From positions 299,910-363,909 of the forward strand of contig NZ_GG657899.1 of NCBI RefSeq assembly GCF_000156355.1: a stretch of DNA of 64,000 nucleotides. Reading direction: 5' to 3'. The notes beneath the pieces were generated by a model, which did no database searches, was not told the origin of the DNA, and saw nothing but the letters and a program-made list of their open reading frames with translations. Within the stretch, counting starts at the first letter, position 1; each line of letters begins with the position of its first letter. Below, in pieces: positions 37,143 through 46,492 of this stretch. This DNA is from Methylophaga thiooxydans DMS010 (GTDB lineage Bacteria; Pseudomonadota; Gammaproteobacteria; Nitrosococcales; Methylophagaceae). The position numbers and the translations under genes are program-made.

Positions 37143-40100
37143 ATGAATATTTCCAAGTTTTTTGTGGATAGACCCATTTTTGCTGGCGTCATATCTTTGC
37201 TGATTTTTATTGCCGGTTTATTGTCCATGTTCAACCTGCCGATTTCGGAGTACCCCGAAGTCGCACCACCTTCGGTTGTGGTGAATGCATCATTTCCTGG
37301 TGCTAACCCCAAAGTGATTGCTGAAACAGTTGCACGGCCGTTAGAAGAACAACTCAGCGGCGTTGAAAATATGTTGTACATGTTTTCACAAGCAACATCT
37401 GATGGACGAATGACACTGACGGTGACATTCAAAATCGGGACTGATCCCGATTTGGCTCAGCAAATGGTGCAAAACCGCGTTACCCAAGCAACACCAAGAT
37501 TACCTGAAGTCACCCGTCAACTTGGTGTAACGGTTGTAAAAAGCTCACCTGATCTGACGATGGTTGTGCATCTTATTTCACCCGATGATAGCTACGACGA
37601 GTTGTACTTACGTAACTATGCCCTAATGCATGTGAAGGATGAGCTTGCCAAGGTTGAAGGGGTAGGTAATGTGCGTTTATTCGGGTCGGGCGACTACGCC
37701 ATGCGGATATGGTTGAACCCTGAAAAAATTGCCGAAAGAGGGTTAACAGCAACCGATGTGGTCGCTGCCATCCGTGAGCAAAATGTTCAGGTAGCTGCCG
37801 GTGTGATTGGCGGTGCGCCGATGACCAACCCGGTTGATGTGCAATTGCCGATCAATGCCAAAGGTCGTCTTGAAAGCCCGGAAGAGTTTGAAAATATCAT
37901 CATTCGTGCCGGTGAGCAGGGTCAGATCACACGGTTGAAAGATGTTGCCAGAGTCGAGTTAGAAGCCGCTGAACACAGCCTTAACTCAATGCTCAATAAT
38001 CAGCCTGCTGTTGCGATTCCAATTTTCCAGTCCCCGGGGGCTAACGCGATCTCAATTTCTGATAATGTTCGCGCCAGCATGGCTGAGCTTCAACAGCGCT
38101 TCCCCAAAGGCGTTGATTACGAGGTTGTTTATGACCCGACAGTATTTGTAAAAGAATCGATTAATGCGGTTATCAAAACGCTGTTAGAAGCATTAGCCTT
38201 GGTTGTCATTGTGGTTGTCGTGTTCCTGCAAACATGGCGTGCATCATTGATTCCATTATTAGCAGTGCCAGTTTCTATTATCGGTACCTTTGCCTTAATG
38301 CATGTGTTTGGCTTTTCAATTAATACCTTGTCGTTGTTTGGATTGGTGTTGTCGATTGGTATCGTTGTGGATGATGCCATCGTGGTAGTAGAAAACGTCG
38401 AGCGAAACATCGAGTCTGGGCTTTCGCCTCTTGAAGCCAGCTATCAGGCGATGCGAGAGGTAAGCGGACCTATCATCGCGATATCGTTGACCCTGGTCGC
38501 AGTGTTTGTACCGATTGCCTTTGTCAGTGGCCTGACAGGTCAATTTTATCAACAGTTTGCGTTAACCATTGCAATATCGACAGTGATTTCCGCTATCAAT
38601 TCCTTGACCTTGAGTCCGGCACTGTCAGCGCTTTTATTGCGTAGCCACGATGCACCGAAAGATAGATTGACGAAAGTCATCGACTTCTTGTTTGGCTGGT
38701 TCTTCAAGCTCTTCAACAAAACCTTTAAGAAGGCCTCACATGGCTATTCTGGCTCTGTGACCGGTCTGTTAAGACACAAAACCATTACCGTTATTATCTA
38801 TGCGATTTTGTTGGGCTTTACGGTATACGGGCTTAATACGTTACCGAAAGGCTTTGTCCCTGCACAGGATAAGCAATACCTGATTAGCTTTGCTCAATTG
38901 CCTGATGGTGCATCACTGGCGCGGACTGAAGACGTTATTCGTGAGATGGGACGCATCGCGCTGGAAGAACCGGGTGTGGAAAATGCAGTTCAGTTCCCGG
39001 GCTTGTCTGTAAACGGGTTTACTAACAGCCCAAGCGCCGGCATTGTCTTTGTACCACTGCAGGCTTTTGATAAACGTCAGGATCCGTCTTTGTCTGCCAA
39101 TGCTATCGCCGGTAAATTACAAGCCAAATATGCACAAATTGAAGAAGCCTTTATTGCTATTTTTCCACCACCACCGGTGCGTGGTTTGGGCACAACAGGC
39201 GGGTTCAAGTTACAGATCGAAGATCGTGCTGATTTGGGCTATGAGCGACTAGACGAAGTTGTTCAACAGGTACAAGGGCAAGCCTGGCAGAGTCCTGCGC
39301 TGACCAGTGTTTACTCGAACTATAAAATCAATGTTCCGCAGTTATATGCTGATTTGGATCGCACTAAAGCAAAACAACTGGGGCTTAATGTAAAAGAAAT
39401 CTTTGACACCATGCAGATATATCTGGGGTCGTTATACATCAACGACTTTAACCAGTTTGGTCGAACCTATCAGGTTATTGCGCAAGCGGACTCTGAATAT
39501 CGTAACAGTGCGAATGATGCCTTAAACCTGAAAGTACGTAACACCCAAGGAGAAATGGTACCGCTGGGTAGTGTGATCGAAATGAAAGAAAGCTACGGAC
39601 CAGAGAGTGCTGCTCATTACAACGGCTATCTCGCCGCTGACTTGAATGGTAATGCGGCACCAGGCTATTCAAGTGGTCAGGCACAGGATGCGATCAGTGA
39701 GATTCTGGAAAATACATTGCCGCCCGGCATGGTGTTTGAGTGGACTGATCTGACCTATCAACAGGTGCTAAGTGGCAATACCGCCATGTATATTTTCCCC
39801 TTATGCCTGTTGTTGGTGTTTTTAGTGTTAGCCGCTCAGTATGAAAGCCTTATCTTACCTCTGGTGGTCATTACCATTGTGCCGTTATCGATTCTGGCAG
39901 CAGTATTTGGCGTTTGGGTAACTAATGGTGATAGTAATATCTTTACTCAGATAAGTTTCTTCGTGCTCGCCGGTCTTGCCAGTAAAAACGCGATTTTGAT
40001 TGTGGAGTTTGCTCGCGAACTGGAAATGAATGGCATGGAAACGGTCAAGGCAGCAATTAAAGCCAGCCGTATGCGTTTACGTCCAATTCTCATGACCTCC

Positions 40101-40301
40101 TTTGCCTTCATTATGGGGGTTGTGCCAATGGTGCTATCAACGGGGGCTGGCTCAGAAATGCGAAATGATATAGGTATCACCGTCTTTTCTGGCATGTTAG
40201 GTGTGACCTTCTTTGGTCTGTTCTTTACCCCGATTTTCTATGTCCTGCTGCGTAAGCTAGAAGGCCGTCGTCGTTATCATAGTCATGTAACTGCAGACTA
40301 A
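37143..40301 (+). CDS. RND multidrug efflux pump (HAE1 family, AcrB/MexF type)
   Basis: 1052 residues, 12 membrane helices and two large periplasmic loops. The start FFVDRPIFAGVISLLIFIAG is conserved. Proton-relay residues are present: the Asp pair in GIVVDDAIVVVENVERNIE and the Lys in GLASKNAILIVEFARELE. It exports hydrophobic compounds by proton antiport through the adaptor encoded upstream. Divergent tetR and an operator upstream indicate induction by substrate. The closest named group is MexF-like pumps, but substrate cannot be read from sequence. Confidence 0.96.
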   Translation: MNISKFFVDRPIFAGVISLLIFIAGLLSMFNLPISEYPEVAPPSVVVNASFPGANPKVIAETVARPLEEQLSGVENMLYMFSQATSDGRMTLTVTFKIGTDPDLAQQMVQNRVTQATPRLPEVTRQLGVTVVKSSPDLTMVVHLISPDDSYDELYLRNYALMHVKDELAKVEGVGNVRLFGSGDYAMRIWLNPEKIAERGLTATDVVAAIREQNVQVAAGVIGGAPMTNPVDVQLPINAKGRLESPEEFENIIIRAGEQGQITRLKDVARVELEAAEHSLNSMLNNQPAVAIPIFQSPGANAISISDNVRASMAELQQRFPKGVDYEVVYDPTVFVKESINAVIKTLLEALALVVIVVVVFLQTWRASLIPLLAVPVSIIGTFALMHVFGFSINTLSLFGLVLSIGIVVDDAIVVVENVERNIESGLSPLEASYQAMREVSGPIIAISLTLVAVFVPIAFVSGLTGQFYQQFALTIAISTVISAINSLTLSPALSALLLRSHDAPKDRLTKVIDFLFGWFFKLFNKTFKKASHGYSGSVTGLLRHKTITVIIYAILLGFTVYGLNTLPKGFVPAQDKQYLISFAQLPDGASLARTEDVIREMGRIALEEPGVENAVQFPGLSVNGFTNSPSAGIVFVPLQAFDKRQDPSLSANAIAGKLQAKYAQIEEAFIAIFPPPPVRGLGTTGGFKLQIEDRADLGYERLDEVVQQVQGQAWQSPALTSVYSNYKINVPQLYADLDRTKAKQLGLNVKEIFDTMQIYLGSLYINDFNQFGRTYQVIAQADSEYRNSANDALNLKVRNTQGEMVPLGSVIEMKESYGPESAAHYNGYLAADLNGNAAPGYSSGQAQDAISEILENTLPPGMVFEWTDLTYQQVLSGNTAMYIFPLCLLLVFLVLAAQYESLILPLVVITIVPLSILAAVFGVWVTNGDSNIFTQISFFVLAGLASKNAILIVEFARELEMNGMETVKAAIKASRMRLRPILMTSFAFIMGVVPMVLSTGAGSEMRNDIGITVFSGMLGVTFFGLFFTPIFYVLLRKLEGRRRYHSHVTAD

Positions 40302-40379
40302 CCTTTTCTTCTCAGCCTACCTTGGAACTGGATTTTTTTTCGAGTTACAGAGATAGCAGAGGGCGCCCATTTTGATAAA

Positions 40380-40421
40380 GAAAGGACGTCATTGAGCTTT
40401 TGATGCCAATGACGTCCTTTC
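40380..40421. terminator. Perfect 15-bp inverted repeat between convergent genes, bidirectional terminator candidate
   Basis: Bases 40380-40394 (GAAAGGACGTCATTG) are the exact reverse complement of 40407-40421, with a 12-base loop. T-rich sequence follows on both strands (CTGCTTT rightward, TTTATC leftward) but there is no long U run. It lies between the stops of the RND pump (40301) and the chemoreceptor (40585), where a two-way terminator is expected. The remaining intergenic sequence to 40584 shows no gene. Confidence 0.6.
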
Positions 40422-40584
40422 TGCTTTGGGTCAATCATGGCTGTTTTAGCCGTTTGAATACTATTCTTGAAACACGCGCTATGGTCAGGACTAAGGGCTA
40501 GCCCTGCACGCAACGATAGAATGATTTAAGTTGAATATGCCACTTCTTGACTAACCCGTAGCCGCAGAGAAGGTCTGGCTATAC

Positions 40585-42462
40585 TTACACTTTAAATTGA
40601 TTGACCAGCCTCTGTAGGTCATTCGCCAGTTCGGTAAGTGATTGGCTAGTTTCTGTAGTTTGCGATGTGCTGGTAGCATTTTCATCTGCAATCAAGGCGA
40701 TCTGACTGATATTACGGTTAACGTCTTCGGCCACAGCAGATTGCTCTTCGGCAGCGGTCGCAATGTGGGTATTCATATCGCGAATGGCCATTACACGCTC
40801 TGTGATGATGGCTAGTGAATGACCTGCTGATTCGGCTTGTGAAACACTTTCTGTGGCCATGTCTTGTCCCTGCAGCATGCCTTCAACGCATTTGTTAGCC
40901 CCGCTTTGCAGACGCTCAATGATGGTTTTAATTTCTTCGGTGGATTGCTGGCTTTTTTGTGCCAGAGTACGAACCTCATCGGCAACCACTGCAAAACCGC
41001 GACCTGACTCACCGGCACGGGCAGCTTCAATAGCGGCATTGAGAGCAAGTAAGTTGGTTTGTTCGGCAATGCCCTGAATGACAGTCAGAACGGTGCCTAT
41101 ATTATCGCTTTCAATCTGCAAATCACTTATCGCCGCCGCATTCGTTTTAACCATTGAAGCAAGCTCTTTAATGCCTGAGACACTCAGGCTTACAACTTGT
41201 TTGCCGTGCTCTGTCTCCTTGTCTGCTTCCTGAGACGTTAAGGCGGCATTTGCTGCATTTTTGGCGACCTCTTGGACGGTTGCCGTCATTTCATTCATTG
41301 CCGTGGCGACTTGTTCAGTACTTGTCTGCTGGTTCATCACTCCTTGGCTGGTCTGACCGGTTATGATGGAAAGCTCTTCGGCGGCAGAACTCACGGTATG
41401 GGCTGAGGTGATCACTTCATTAATCAGCTTTTGGAATGATGCCGTCATATCGTTGTAGGCTTGTGCCATCTGACCAATTTCATCATCGCTATCAATCGTT
41501 GCCCGAGCGGTGAGATCTTTTGATTTATTGGCATCAATCATCGTTTCATAAAGTGCAGAAATTGAACGGTTAATGCCTCGGCCCAGAAGGACAATGAAGC
41601 TGACGATCACAATAGATAAAATTAATGAGAGAACACCTGAAAAAACCTGGATTCTTTGTACCTGTTGAGGAATATCTACTCTGATGGCCGTTTGCAAATC
41701 AGTCAATGTCATTTCAGAGCGGTGAATGATGCCACGCATTTTACCCAGCTTGCCTTCATTGGCACTAAAGCCTTTATTGGCGACGCCATGAGTCAAAGCG
41801 AGGAAATCCTTTTCATAATTGGCGAGTGCTTGGCGGATAGCTGTTTTCCGGTCAGATGAGATAAAACTCGCGTTTAAATCTTGTCGAAAGTGTTGAATGT
41901 TCGTGTTGAATTTATCGATATATTTGGCATCCAGACGCAACATGAAATCTTTTTCATTACGACGCAAGGTCAACATGTCTTTAAGCAGTGTATCGGATGA
42001 CTCTGCTTCTAAAATTTCCTCGACTTTATGAACCGATTGACGCAGTGAGCCGTTGAGGCCCGTTTCGTGATCCAGCCCGATCTGTTGTTGTAACTCAACC
42101 AGTTCGTTAAATGCTGTTCCGTATTCATTAATGATGTCGATAATTTGTTGAGACAGTTGATACTGGTCGGCGTTTGTGGATTCCAGTTTGTCACTTAACT
42201 CAAACAAGTTTGCCAGCATTAACTGAAGATGCTCATTGAAACGTACTTGGTATTTGAGGTCGTTACGTGCCAGAAAGTCTTTCTCATGACGACGAAGCAT
42301 CAGCATATCGGCTTCAGCCTGGTAAGACTGGAACGAAATTTTTTCTAGCTGCCCAACTTTTTTGACGGAGTAGAGCTGAATAGCGAACAAGATGAGTAGG
42401 GCACTGGCCACTAAAACACTGAGTATGAACAGTTTCTTTTTTATTGTGAGATCTTTCAGCAT
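40585..42462 (-). CDS. Methyl-accepting chemotaxis protein with HBM sensor
   Basis: 625 residues. An N-terminal membrane helix (about 11-32) is followed by a periplasmic helical-bimodular sensor in which two modules repeat the pattern [16 protein letters not shown] (about 50) and [16 protein letters not shown] (about 165). A second helix (about 276-297), a HAMP domain and a signalling hairpin with [19 protein letters not shown] and [16 protein letters not shown] come next. HBM receptors such as Pseudomonas McpS sense organic acids. There is no terminal NWETF-type CheR tether. The gene is monocistronic. Confidence 0.93.
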   Translation of the reverse strand: MLKDLTIKKKLFILSVLVASALLILFAIQLYSVKKVGQLEKISFQSYQAEADMLMLRRHEKDFLARNDLKYQVRFNEHLQLMLANLFELSDKLESTNADQYQLSQQIIDIINEYGTAFNELVELQQQIGLDHETGLNGSLRQSVHKVEEILEAESSDTLLKDMLTLRRNEKDFMLRLDAKYIDKFNTNIQHFRQDLNASFISSDRKTAIRQALANYEKDFLALTHGVANKGFSANEGKLGKMRGIIHRSEMTLTDLQTAIRVDIPQQVQRIQVFSGVLSLILSIVIVSFIVLLGRGINRSISALYETMIDANKSKDLTARATIDSDDEIGQMAQAYNDMTASFQKLINEVITSAHTVSSAAEELSIITGQTSQGVMNQQTSTEQVATAMNEMTATVQEVAKNAANAALTSQEADKETEHGKQVVSLSVSGIKELASMVKTNAAAISDLQIESDNIGTVLTVIQGIAEQTNLLALNAAIEAARAGESGRGFAVVADEVRTLAQKSQQSTEEIKTIIERLQSGANKCVEGMLQGQDMATESVSQAESAGHSLAIITERVMAIRDMNTHIATAAEEQSAVAEDVNRNISQIALIADENATSTSQTTETSQSLTELANDLQRLVNQFKV

Positions 42463-42583
42463 TGTATTTACCTTGTGCGCTATTTTCTAAACAATAGAAT
42501 CGGCCAAATGAAGGAAAAGTTTAGAACTTTTGCGAGAGAGTTATGTTAAATATTTACGACAGTGCTTGCGTGACAAACAAGTA

Positions 42584-43468
42584 TTAACGTGGAATATGCG
42601 ACATATTCCAGTCCTGCAGCGCCTGTGTCCACAGATTATTTAATGAGTCACGAGAAGAGTAAAGTTGGGTATCTATACCCAGAAACTGAAAGGCTTTCAC
42701 TAGGTGATGCCCCGCATCTGCCACATTTACCGGAGCAGCATTTGTTTGTTTGCTTAACTTTTCTCCCTGAGCATTTGTTACTAAGGGAATGTGGGCATAG
42801 TGAGGCGAGTGTAAAGACAATAAATATTGCAGTAATACGTGTCGGCTGGTCGAGTTCAATAAATCGGCCCCCCGAACGACATGAGTAATACCCTGTTCTG
42901 CATCATCCACCACGACAGCAAGTTGATAGGCGAAAAGGCCGTCAGCCCGTTTTATGACAAAGTCGCCGATATCTGTTTTCAGGTGATGATCGATACTCCC
43001 CTGAAAAAAGTCATTGAAGATGACATGTTCTGCATTGGCTTTGACTCGCCACGCTTTAGTTGAGCGTTGCTTGCTCATACCAGAGCGGCAGCTGCCTGGG
43101 TATACCGGTCCTTCAATACCTGCATGGGCAATGGCAATAACATCGCGGCGGCTGCAATTGCAGGGGTAAACCAGATCCATATTGATCAACGTATCCAATG
43201 CTGCCTGATAAATCTGATCGCGCTTGCTTTGATAGATAACCTCACCGTCCCATTCAAAACCAAATCCAGCCAGCGTTCGCAAAATATCATCGGCTGCACC
43301 GGGCATTTCACGTGGTTTATCGAGATCTTCCATTCGTAGCAGCCACGTGCCTGCCTGGCTTCGTGCATCGAGGTAGCTGGCTACGGCTGCAACAAGAGAA
43401 CCAAAATGCAGTGGTCCGGTGGGTGAGGGCGCATAACGCCCAACATAATGACGAGAGTCGCTGACCAT
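42584..43468 (-). CDS. gluQ: Glutamyl-Q tRNA(Asp) synthetase
   Basis: 294 residues, a GluRS catalytic core without the anticodon-binding domain. The HIGH-like motif is APSPTGPLHFGSLVAAV, the KMSKS-like motif KLSKQ, and the zinc site CNCSRRDV...YPGSCR. It attaches glutamate to queuosine in the anticodon of tRNA(Asp). It is the last gene of a leftward terC-SDR-gluQ run, 12 bases after the SDR; in many relatives it follows dksA instead. Confidence 0.95.
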   Translation of the reverse strand: MVSDSRHYVGRYAPSPTGPLHFGSLVAAVASYLDARSQAGTWLLRMEDLDKPREMPGAADDILRTLAGFGFEWDGEVIYQSKRDQIYQAALDTLINMDLVYPCNCSRRDVIAIAHAGIEGPVYPGSCRSGMSKQRSTKAWRVKANAEHVIFNDFFQGSIDHHLKTDIGDFVIKRADGLFAYQLAVVVDDAEQGITHVVRGADLLNSTSRHVLLQYLLSLHSPHYAHIPLVTNAQGEKLSKQTNAAPVNVADAGHHLVKAFQFLGIDTQLYSSRDSLNNLWTQALQDWNMSHIPR

Positions 43469-43480
43469 AACTCGCTGAAG

Positions 43481-44272
43481 TTAGAACGCGCTTTTAACCA
43501 CACCACCATCAACGCGCAGCGCTGCTCCGGTAGTCGCTGAGGCCACTGGGCTGGCAAGGTAACAGACCATGGCGGCGACTTCATCGGTGGTCGCAAAGCG
43601 TTTGATCAACGAAGTGGGGCGTACTTTTTCGAAGAAGTCTTGTTCAAATTGGTCAAAACTTTGACCTTGCTGCTCAGCCATATCTTCAACAAAATCAACG
43701 ACACCACGGGACTTGGTCGGCCCCGGAAGTACGCTATTCACTGTGATATTGCTGCCGGCAACGTCTTCAGCTAAACCGCGTGCAATTGCGATTTGTGCAG
43801 ATTTCGTCATCCCGTAATGAATCATTTCCGCAGGAATCTGAATGCCGCTTTCGCTCGACATAAATATAATACGCCCCCAGTTTTTTTGCTTCATAGCAGG
43901 CAAATAAAGACGCGATAAACGGGCACCGCTGAGGACATTGATTTCAAAAAAACGACGCCAGTCATCGTCGCTGATTTTTTCAAAACTGACTGGCTCAAAA
44001 ATGCCAAGGTTATTGATTAAGATATCGACATCAGGATGCTGTTGATGCAGGTTTTCCGCTTCGTCTGCTTTCGACAGATCACCGGCAAAACCGATAAGCT
44101 TCCCCTCCACAAGGGGAGTAAGTTGTTTGCACACGGCATCCACTGAGCTCTGCTTACGACCATTGATGATAACGTCGGCCCCTTCACCTGCCAGGGCTTT
44201 GGCAATGGCATAACCAATGCCCGCAGTGCTTCCTGTAACGAGTGCCTTCTTTCCTTTCAGGTTTAGATCCAT
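43481..44272 (-). CDS. Short-chain dehydrogenase/reductase
   Basis: 263 residues with the classical SDR pattern: ALVTGSTAGIGYAIAKAL (cofactor loop), NNLGIFEP (NNxG), catalytic Ser in IFMSSESG and YGMTKSAQIA (YxxxK). The sequence after the first beta strand (NGRKQSSVD) has basic residues suited to NADP(H). It resembles 3-oxoacyl-ACP-reductase-like oxidoreductases of unassigned substrate. It lies between terC and gluQ in one operon. Confidence 0.85.
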   Translation of the reverse strand: MDLNLKGKKALVTGSTAGIGYAIAKALAGEGADVIINGRKQSSVDAVCKQLTPLVEGKLIGFAGDLSKADEAENLHQQHPDVDILINNLGIFEPVSFEKISDDDWRRFFEINVLSGARLSRLYLPAMKQKNWGRIIFMSSESGIQIPAEMIHYGMTKSAQIAIARGLAEDVAGSNITVNSVLPGPTKSRGVVDFVEDMAEQQGQSFDQFEQDFFEKVRPTSLIKRFATTDEVAAMVCYLASPVASATTGAALRVDGGVVKSAF

Positions 44273-44299
44273 GGTTTCTCCATCTGCGTTGGGTCCACG

Positions 44300-45043
44300 T
44301 TAGTTTACTGGCTTATTTAAGGTGACAGATTTTGTTTGCTTTCTAGCACGTATTTTTATGTTCAACATTTCAACAACAACAGAGAATGCCATCGCAAAAT
44401 AAATGTAGCCTTTAGGTACATGTACATCAAAGCCTTCAGCAACCAGCACACAACCGATCAAAATCAAGAAAGATAAGGCCAGCATTTTAATGGTGGGGTG
44501 CTCATCAATAAATGCATTGATGGATTTTGCAGCCAGCAACATAACAATCACGGAAATGATAATGGCCGTCACCATGATAGAGATGTTTTGTACCAGCCCT
44601 ACAGCGGTAATAACGGAATCAAGAGAGAAGACAATATCCAAAATGGCCACTTGTAAAATGACGGCTGCAAACCCCATGGCTCTGCCAGATTGTGTTGTGT
44701 CTTCATGCAACTCTAGACTGGTATGTATTTCATGTGTGGATTTAGCCAGTAAAAATAAACCGCCCAAAATGAGGATGATATCTCGACCAGAAATGGCTTC
44801 TGAAAACACGGTGAATAATGGCTCGACCAGCCCCATGACCCAAACCAGACTGAACAGTAAGCCCAACCTGGTTAACATCGCAAAACCAATGCCTAAGTTT
44901 CTTGCTTTGTTGCGTTGTGACTCGGGTAAGCGGCCGACTAGAATTGAGATAAAGATAATATTATCAATACCAAGCACGATTTCTAGGGCCAGCAGTGTGC
45001 CGAATGCCATCCACGCTTCAGGACTTGCTATCCAGTCAAACAT
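44300..45043 (-). CDS. TerC family integral membrane protein
   Basis: 247 residues with seven to eight membrane helices. The signature LEIVLGIDNIIFISILVGRL and the later ILQVAILDIVFSLDSVITAV carry the paired Asp residues of TerC/Alx proteins, which are linked to metal (Mn) handling or tellurite resistance. No ter-operon genes are present, so a housekeeping metal-exporter role is more likely than tellurite resistance. First gene of the terC-SDR-gluQ run; GAGGA lies six to ten bases before the ATG. Confidence 0.9.
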   Translation of the reverse strand: MFDWIASPEAWMAFGTLLALEIVLGIDNIIFISILVGRLPESQRNKARNLGIGFAMLTRLGLLFSLVWVMGLVEPLFTVFSEAISGRDIILILGGLFLLAKSTHEIHTSLELHEDTTQSGRAMGFAAVILQVAILDIVFSLDSVITAVGLVQNISIMVTAIIISVIVMLLAAKSINAFIDEHPTIKMLALSFLILIGCVLVAEGFDVHVPKGYIYFAMAFSVVVEMLNIKIRARKQTKSVTLNKPVN

Positions 45044-45157
45044 TGTTTGTCCTCATTGAAATGATGGTAATTGCGATGCGTCTTTATTCTAGTTATGTCA
45101 GCTATAAATGATGATGCATAGCCTAGCATAGGCTGTAGCGAAAATTGCAGATCTTTA

Positions 45158-45553
45158 TCAACTGAAAAAAGACCAAATACTCATACCTATCAGGCCTGCC
45201 AACAATAACCAGATTGCGATAATCACCATTCGCATCCAGGCAAATTCAAGCTTAATCGTTTGTGACTGAGCACGGCTCAGGTTCTCTTGCCAAATAGCGT
45301 CTGGAACCAATTTTATGACCAACCAGCAAAGTGCCGGAATAAGTAATAAATCATCGACTAAACCGAGTATCGGGATAACATCTGGAATTAAATCTATCGG
45401 GCTGAATAAATAAGCAAGCGTTACAAAAGCGAGTACTTTGACCAGTTTGGGGCTGCGTGGATCGTGCCATGTGAAATATAGAGCGTGTGCTTGTTTGGTG
45501 AGCAAATCAGCCCATGTTTGCCATTGCTTTTTTGACAAGAAAGCTGCCTTCAT
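45158..45553 (-). CDS. DUF1232 (YkvA-like) membrane protein
   Basis: 131 residues. The core FSPIDLIPDVIPILGLVDDLLLIP is the DUF1232 signature, and a C-terminal membrane helix follows (MVIIAIWLLLAGLIGMSIW). Function unknown. It overlaps the upstream EEP phosphatase gene by one base, so the two are cotranscribed. Confidence 0.88.
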   Translation of the reverse strand: MKAAFLSKKQWQTWADLLTKQAHALYFTWHDPRSPKLVKVLAFVTLAYLFSPIDLIPDVIPILGLVDDLLLIPALCWLVIKLVPDAIWQENLSRAQSQTIKLEFAWMRMVIIAIWLLLAGLIGMSIWSFFS

Positions 45554-46305
45554 TACAGTTCAAAGGAGGCAAGCAAGGGGGCGTGATCGGATAAACGATT
45601 CCAAGTTGAATGCGGTGGCCGCTCACAGATGATCGGTTCCATGCCGCGATAATAAATGCGATCCATTTTTAATACCGGCATCCACGAAGGCCAAGTTCGT
45701 GCGTAGCGATTATGTAAGGTGCGAAACGCCTCTTTCAGGTTGAGGTGCTGTGACAGCCGTTTTTCAGCTTGGCCTGCCCAGTCGTTAAAGTCACCCGCCA
45801 CAATCAATGGTGCATCGTGTGGCACATGGGCATCAATACGCTCGCACAAAGTCACAAACTGACGCCGACGTTCCATGCCGATAAGGCCGAGGTGAATACA
45901 GATAATGTGCAAGACGTCATCACTCCAAGGCAATTTGATCTCACCATGCAATAGACTACGACTGGCCCATGTGAAAGGGGATACATTGATGTTTTCCCAG
46001 CTTTGTAACGGGTATTTGCTCAAGATAGCATTACCATGGTGGCCAACACTGTAAACCGCATTTTTAGCATAGGCATAGTGAGGCCAGACATCACTAGCGA
46101 GAAATTCAAAGTGGGGTTCTTTAGGCCAGTGCTGATGCGTCAAGCCATGCTCGCTGTGTGCGCCCTGAATTTCCTGCAACAACATGATATCGGCATTGGT
46201 TGCCACCAACGCATCACGAATCGGGTGCAAAGTGAATTCGCGGTTACTGGTGTTGAAACCTTTGTGCAGGTTATAGGTAAGGATTCGGAGCTGGTTTTGT
46301 GACAT
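45553..46305 (-). CDS. Endonuclease/exonuclease/phosphatase (EEP) family protein
   Basis: 250 residues with the EEP active-site order: LTYNLHKGF (Asn), LLQEIQG (Glu), ICIHLGL (His), AGDFNDW (Asp-Asn) and LSDHAPLLASFEL (Asp-His). No signal peptide is visible. It is related to the YafD/YbhP-type proteins and could act on nucleic acid, sphingolipid or phosphoinositide-like substrates; the exact substrate is unknown. Confidence 0.87.
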   Translation of the reverse strand: MSQNQLRILTYNLHKGFNTSNREFTLHPIRDALVATNADIMLLQEIQGAHSEHGLTHQHWPKEPHFEFLASDVWPHYAYAKNAVYSVGHHGNAILSKYPLQSWENINVSPFTWASRSLLHGEIKLPWSDDVLHIICIHLGLIGMERRRQFVTLCERIDAHVPHDAPLIVAGDFNDWAGQAEKRLSQHLNLKEAFRTLHNRYARTWPSWMPVLKMDRIYYRGMEPIICERPPHSTWNRLSDHAPLLASFEL

Positions 46306-46421
46306 TAAACATGAATTCCAATCATAGATATCACCTTACAGCAGTCTGAACTGTGTTTGTTGCTTTTTTATTATGTTGAGAGCGTTGAAAAAAGCCAAGC
46401 TCAAAAAGCGATAGATTGACT

Positions 46422-46450
46422 CTTGATTTTATAAAACACTGTCCCCATTT
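46422..46450 (+). promoter_or_regulatory. Sigma-32 (RpoH) heat-shock promoter of htpG
   Basis: CTTGATT at 46422-46428 (consensus CTTGAAA) and CCCCATTT at 46443-46450 (consensus CCCCATnT) are separated by 14 bases, an almost ideal RpoH promoter. It starts a leader of about 40 bases before the htpG ATG, with GGAGG at about 46478. Confidence 0.88.
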
Positions 46451-46492
46451 CATTTCCAGTTACACAAACAGCCATATGGAGGCATTATTTCA

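Noticed and set aside
40494-40505. Palindrome AGGGCTAGCCCT
   Set aside because: Only 12 bases, with no gene start nearby; likely chance.
40298-40513. A 71-codon frame on the minus strand after the RND pump
   Set aside because: It runs through the perfect inverted repeat, has no ribosome site and no family resemblance.
44300-45043. Tellurite-resistance island around terC
   Set aside because: No other ter genes or mobile elements are present; TerC proteins are common housekeeping membrane proteins.
45117-45136. Small inverted repeat AGCCT/AGGCT before terC
   Set aside because: Five-base stem and no U tract on either strand, so not supported as a terminator for the DUF1232 gene.
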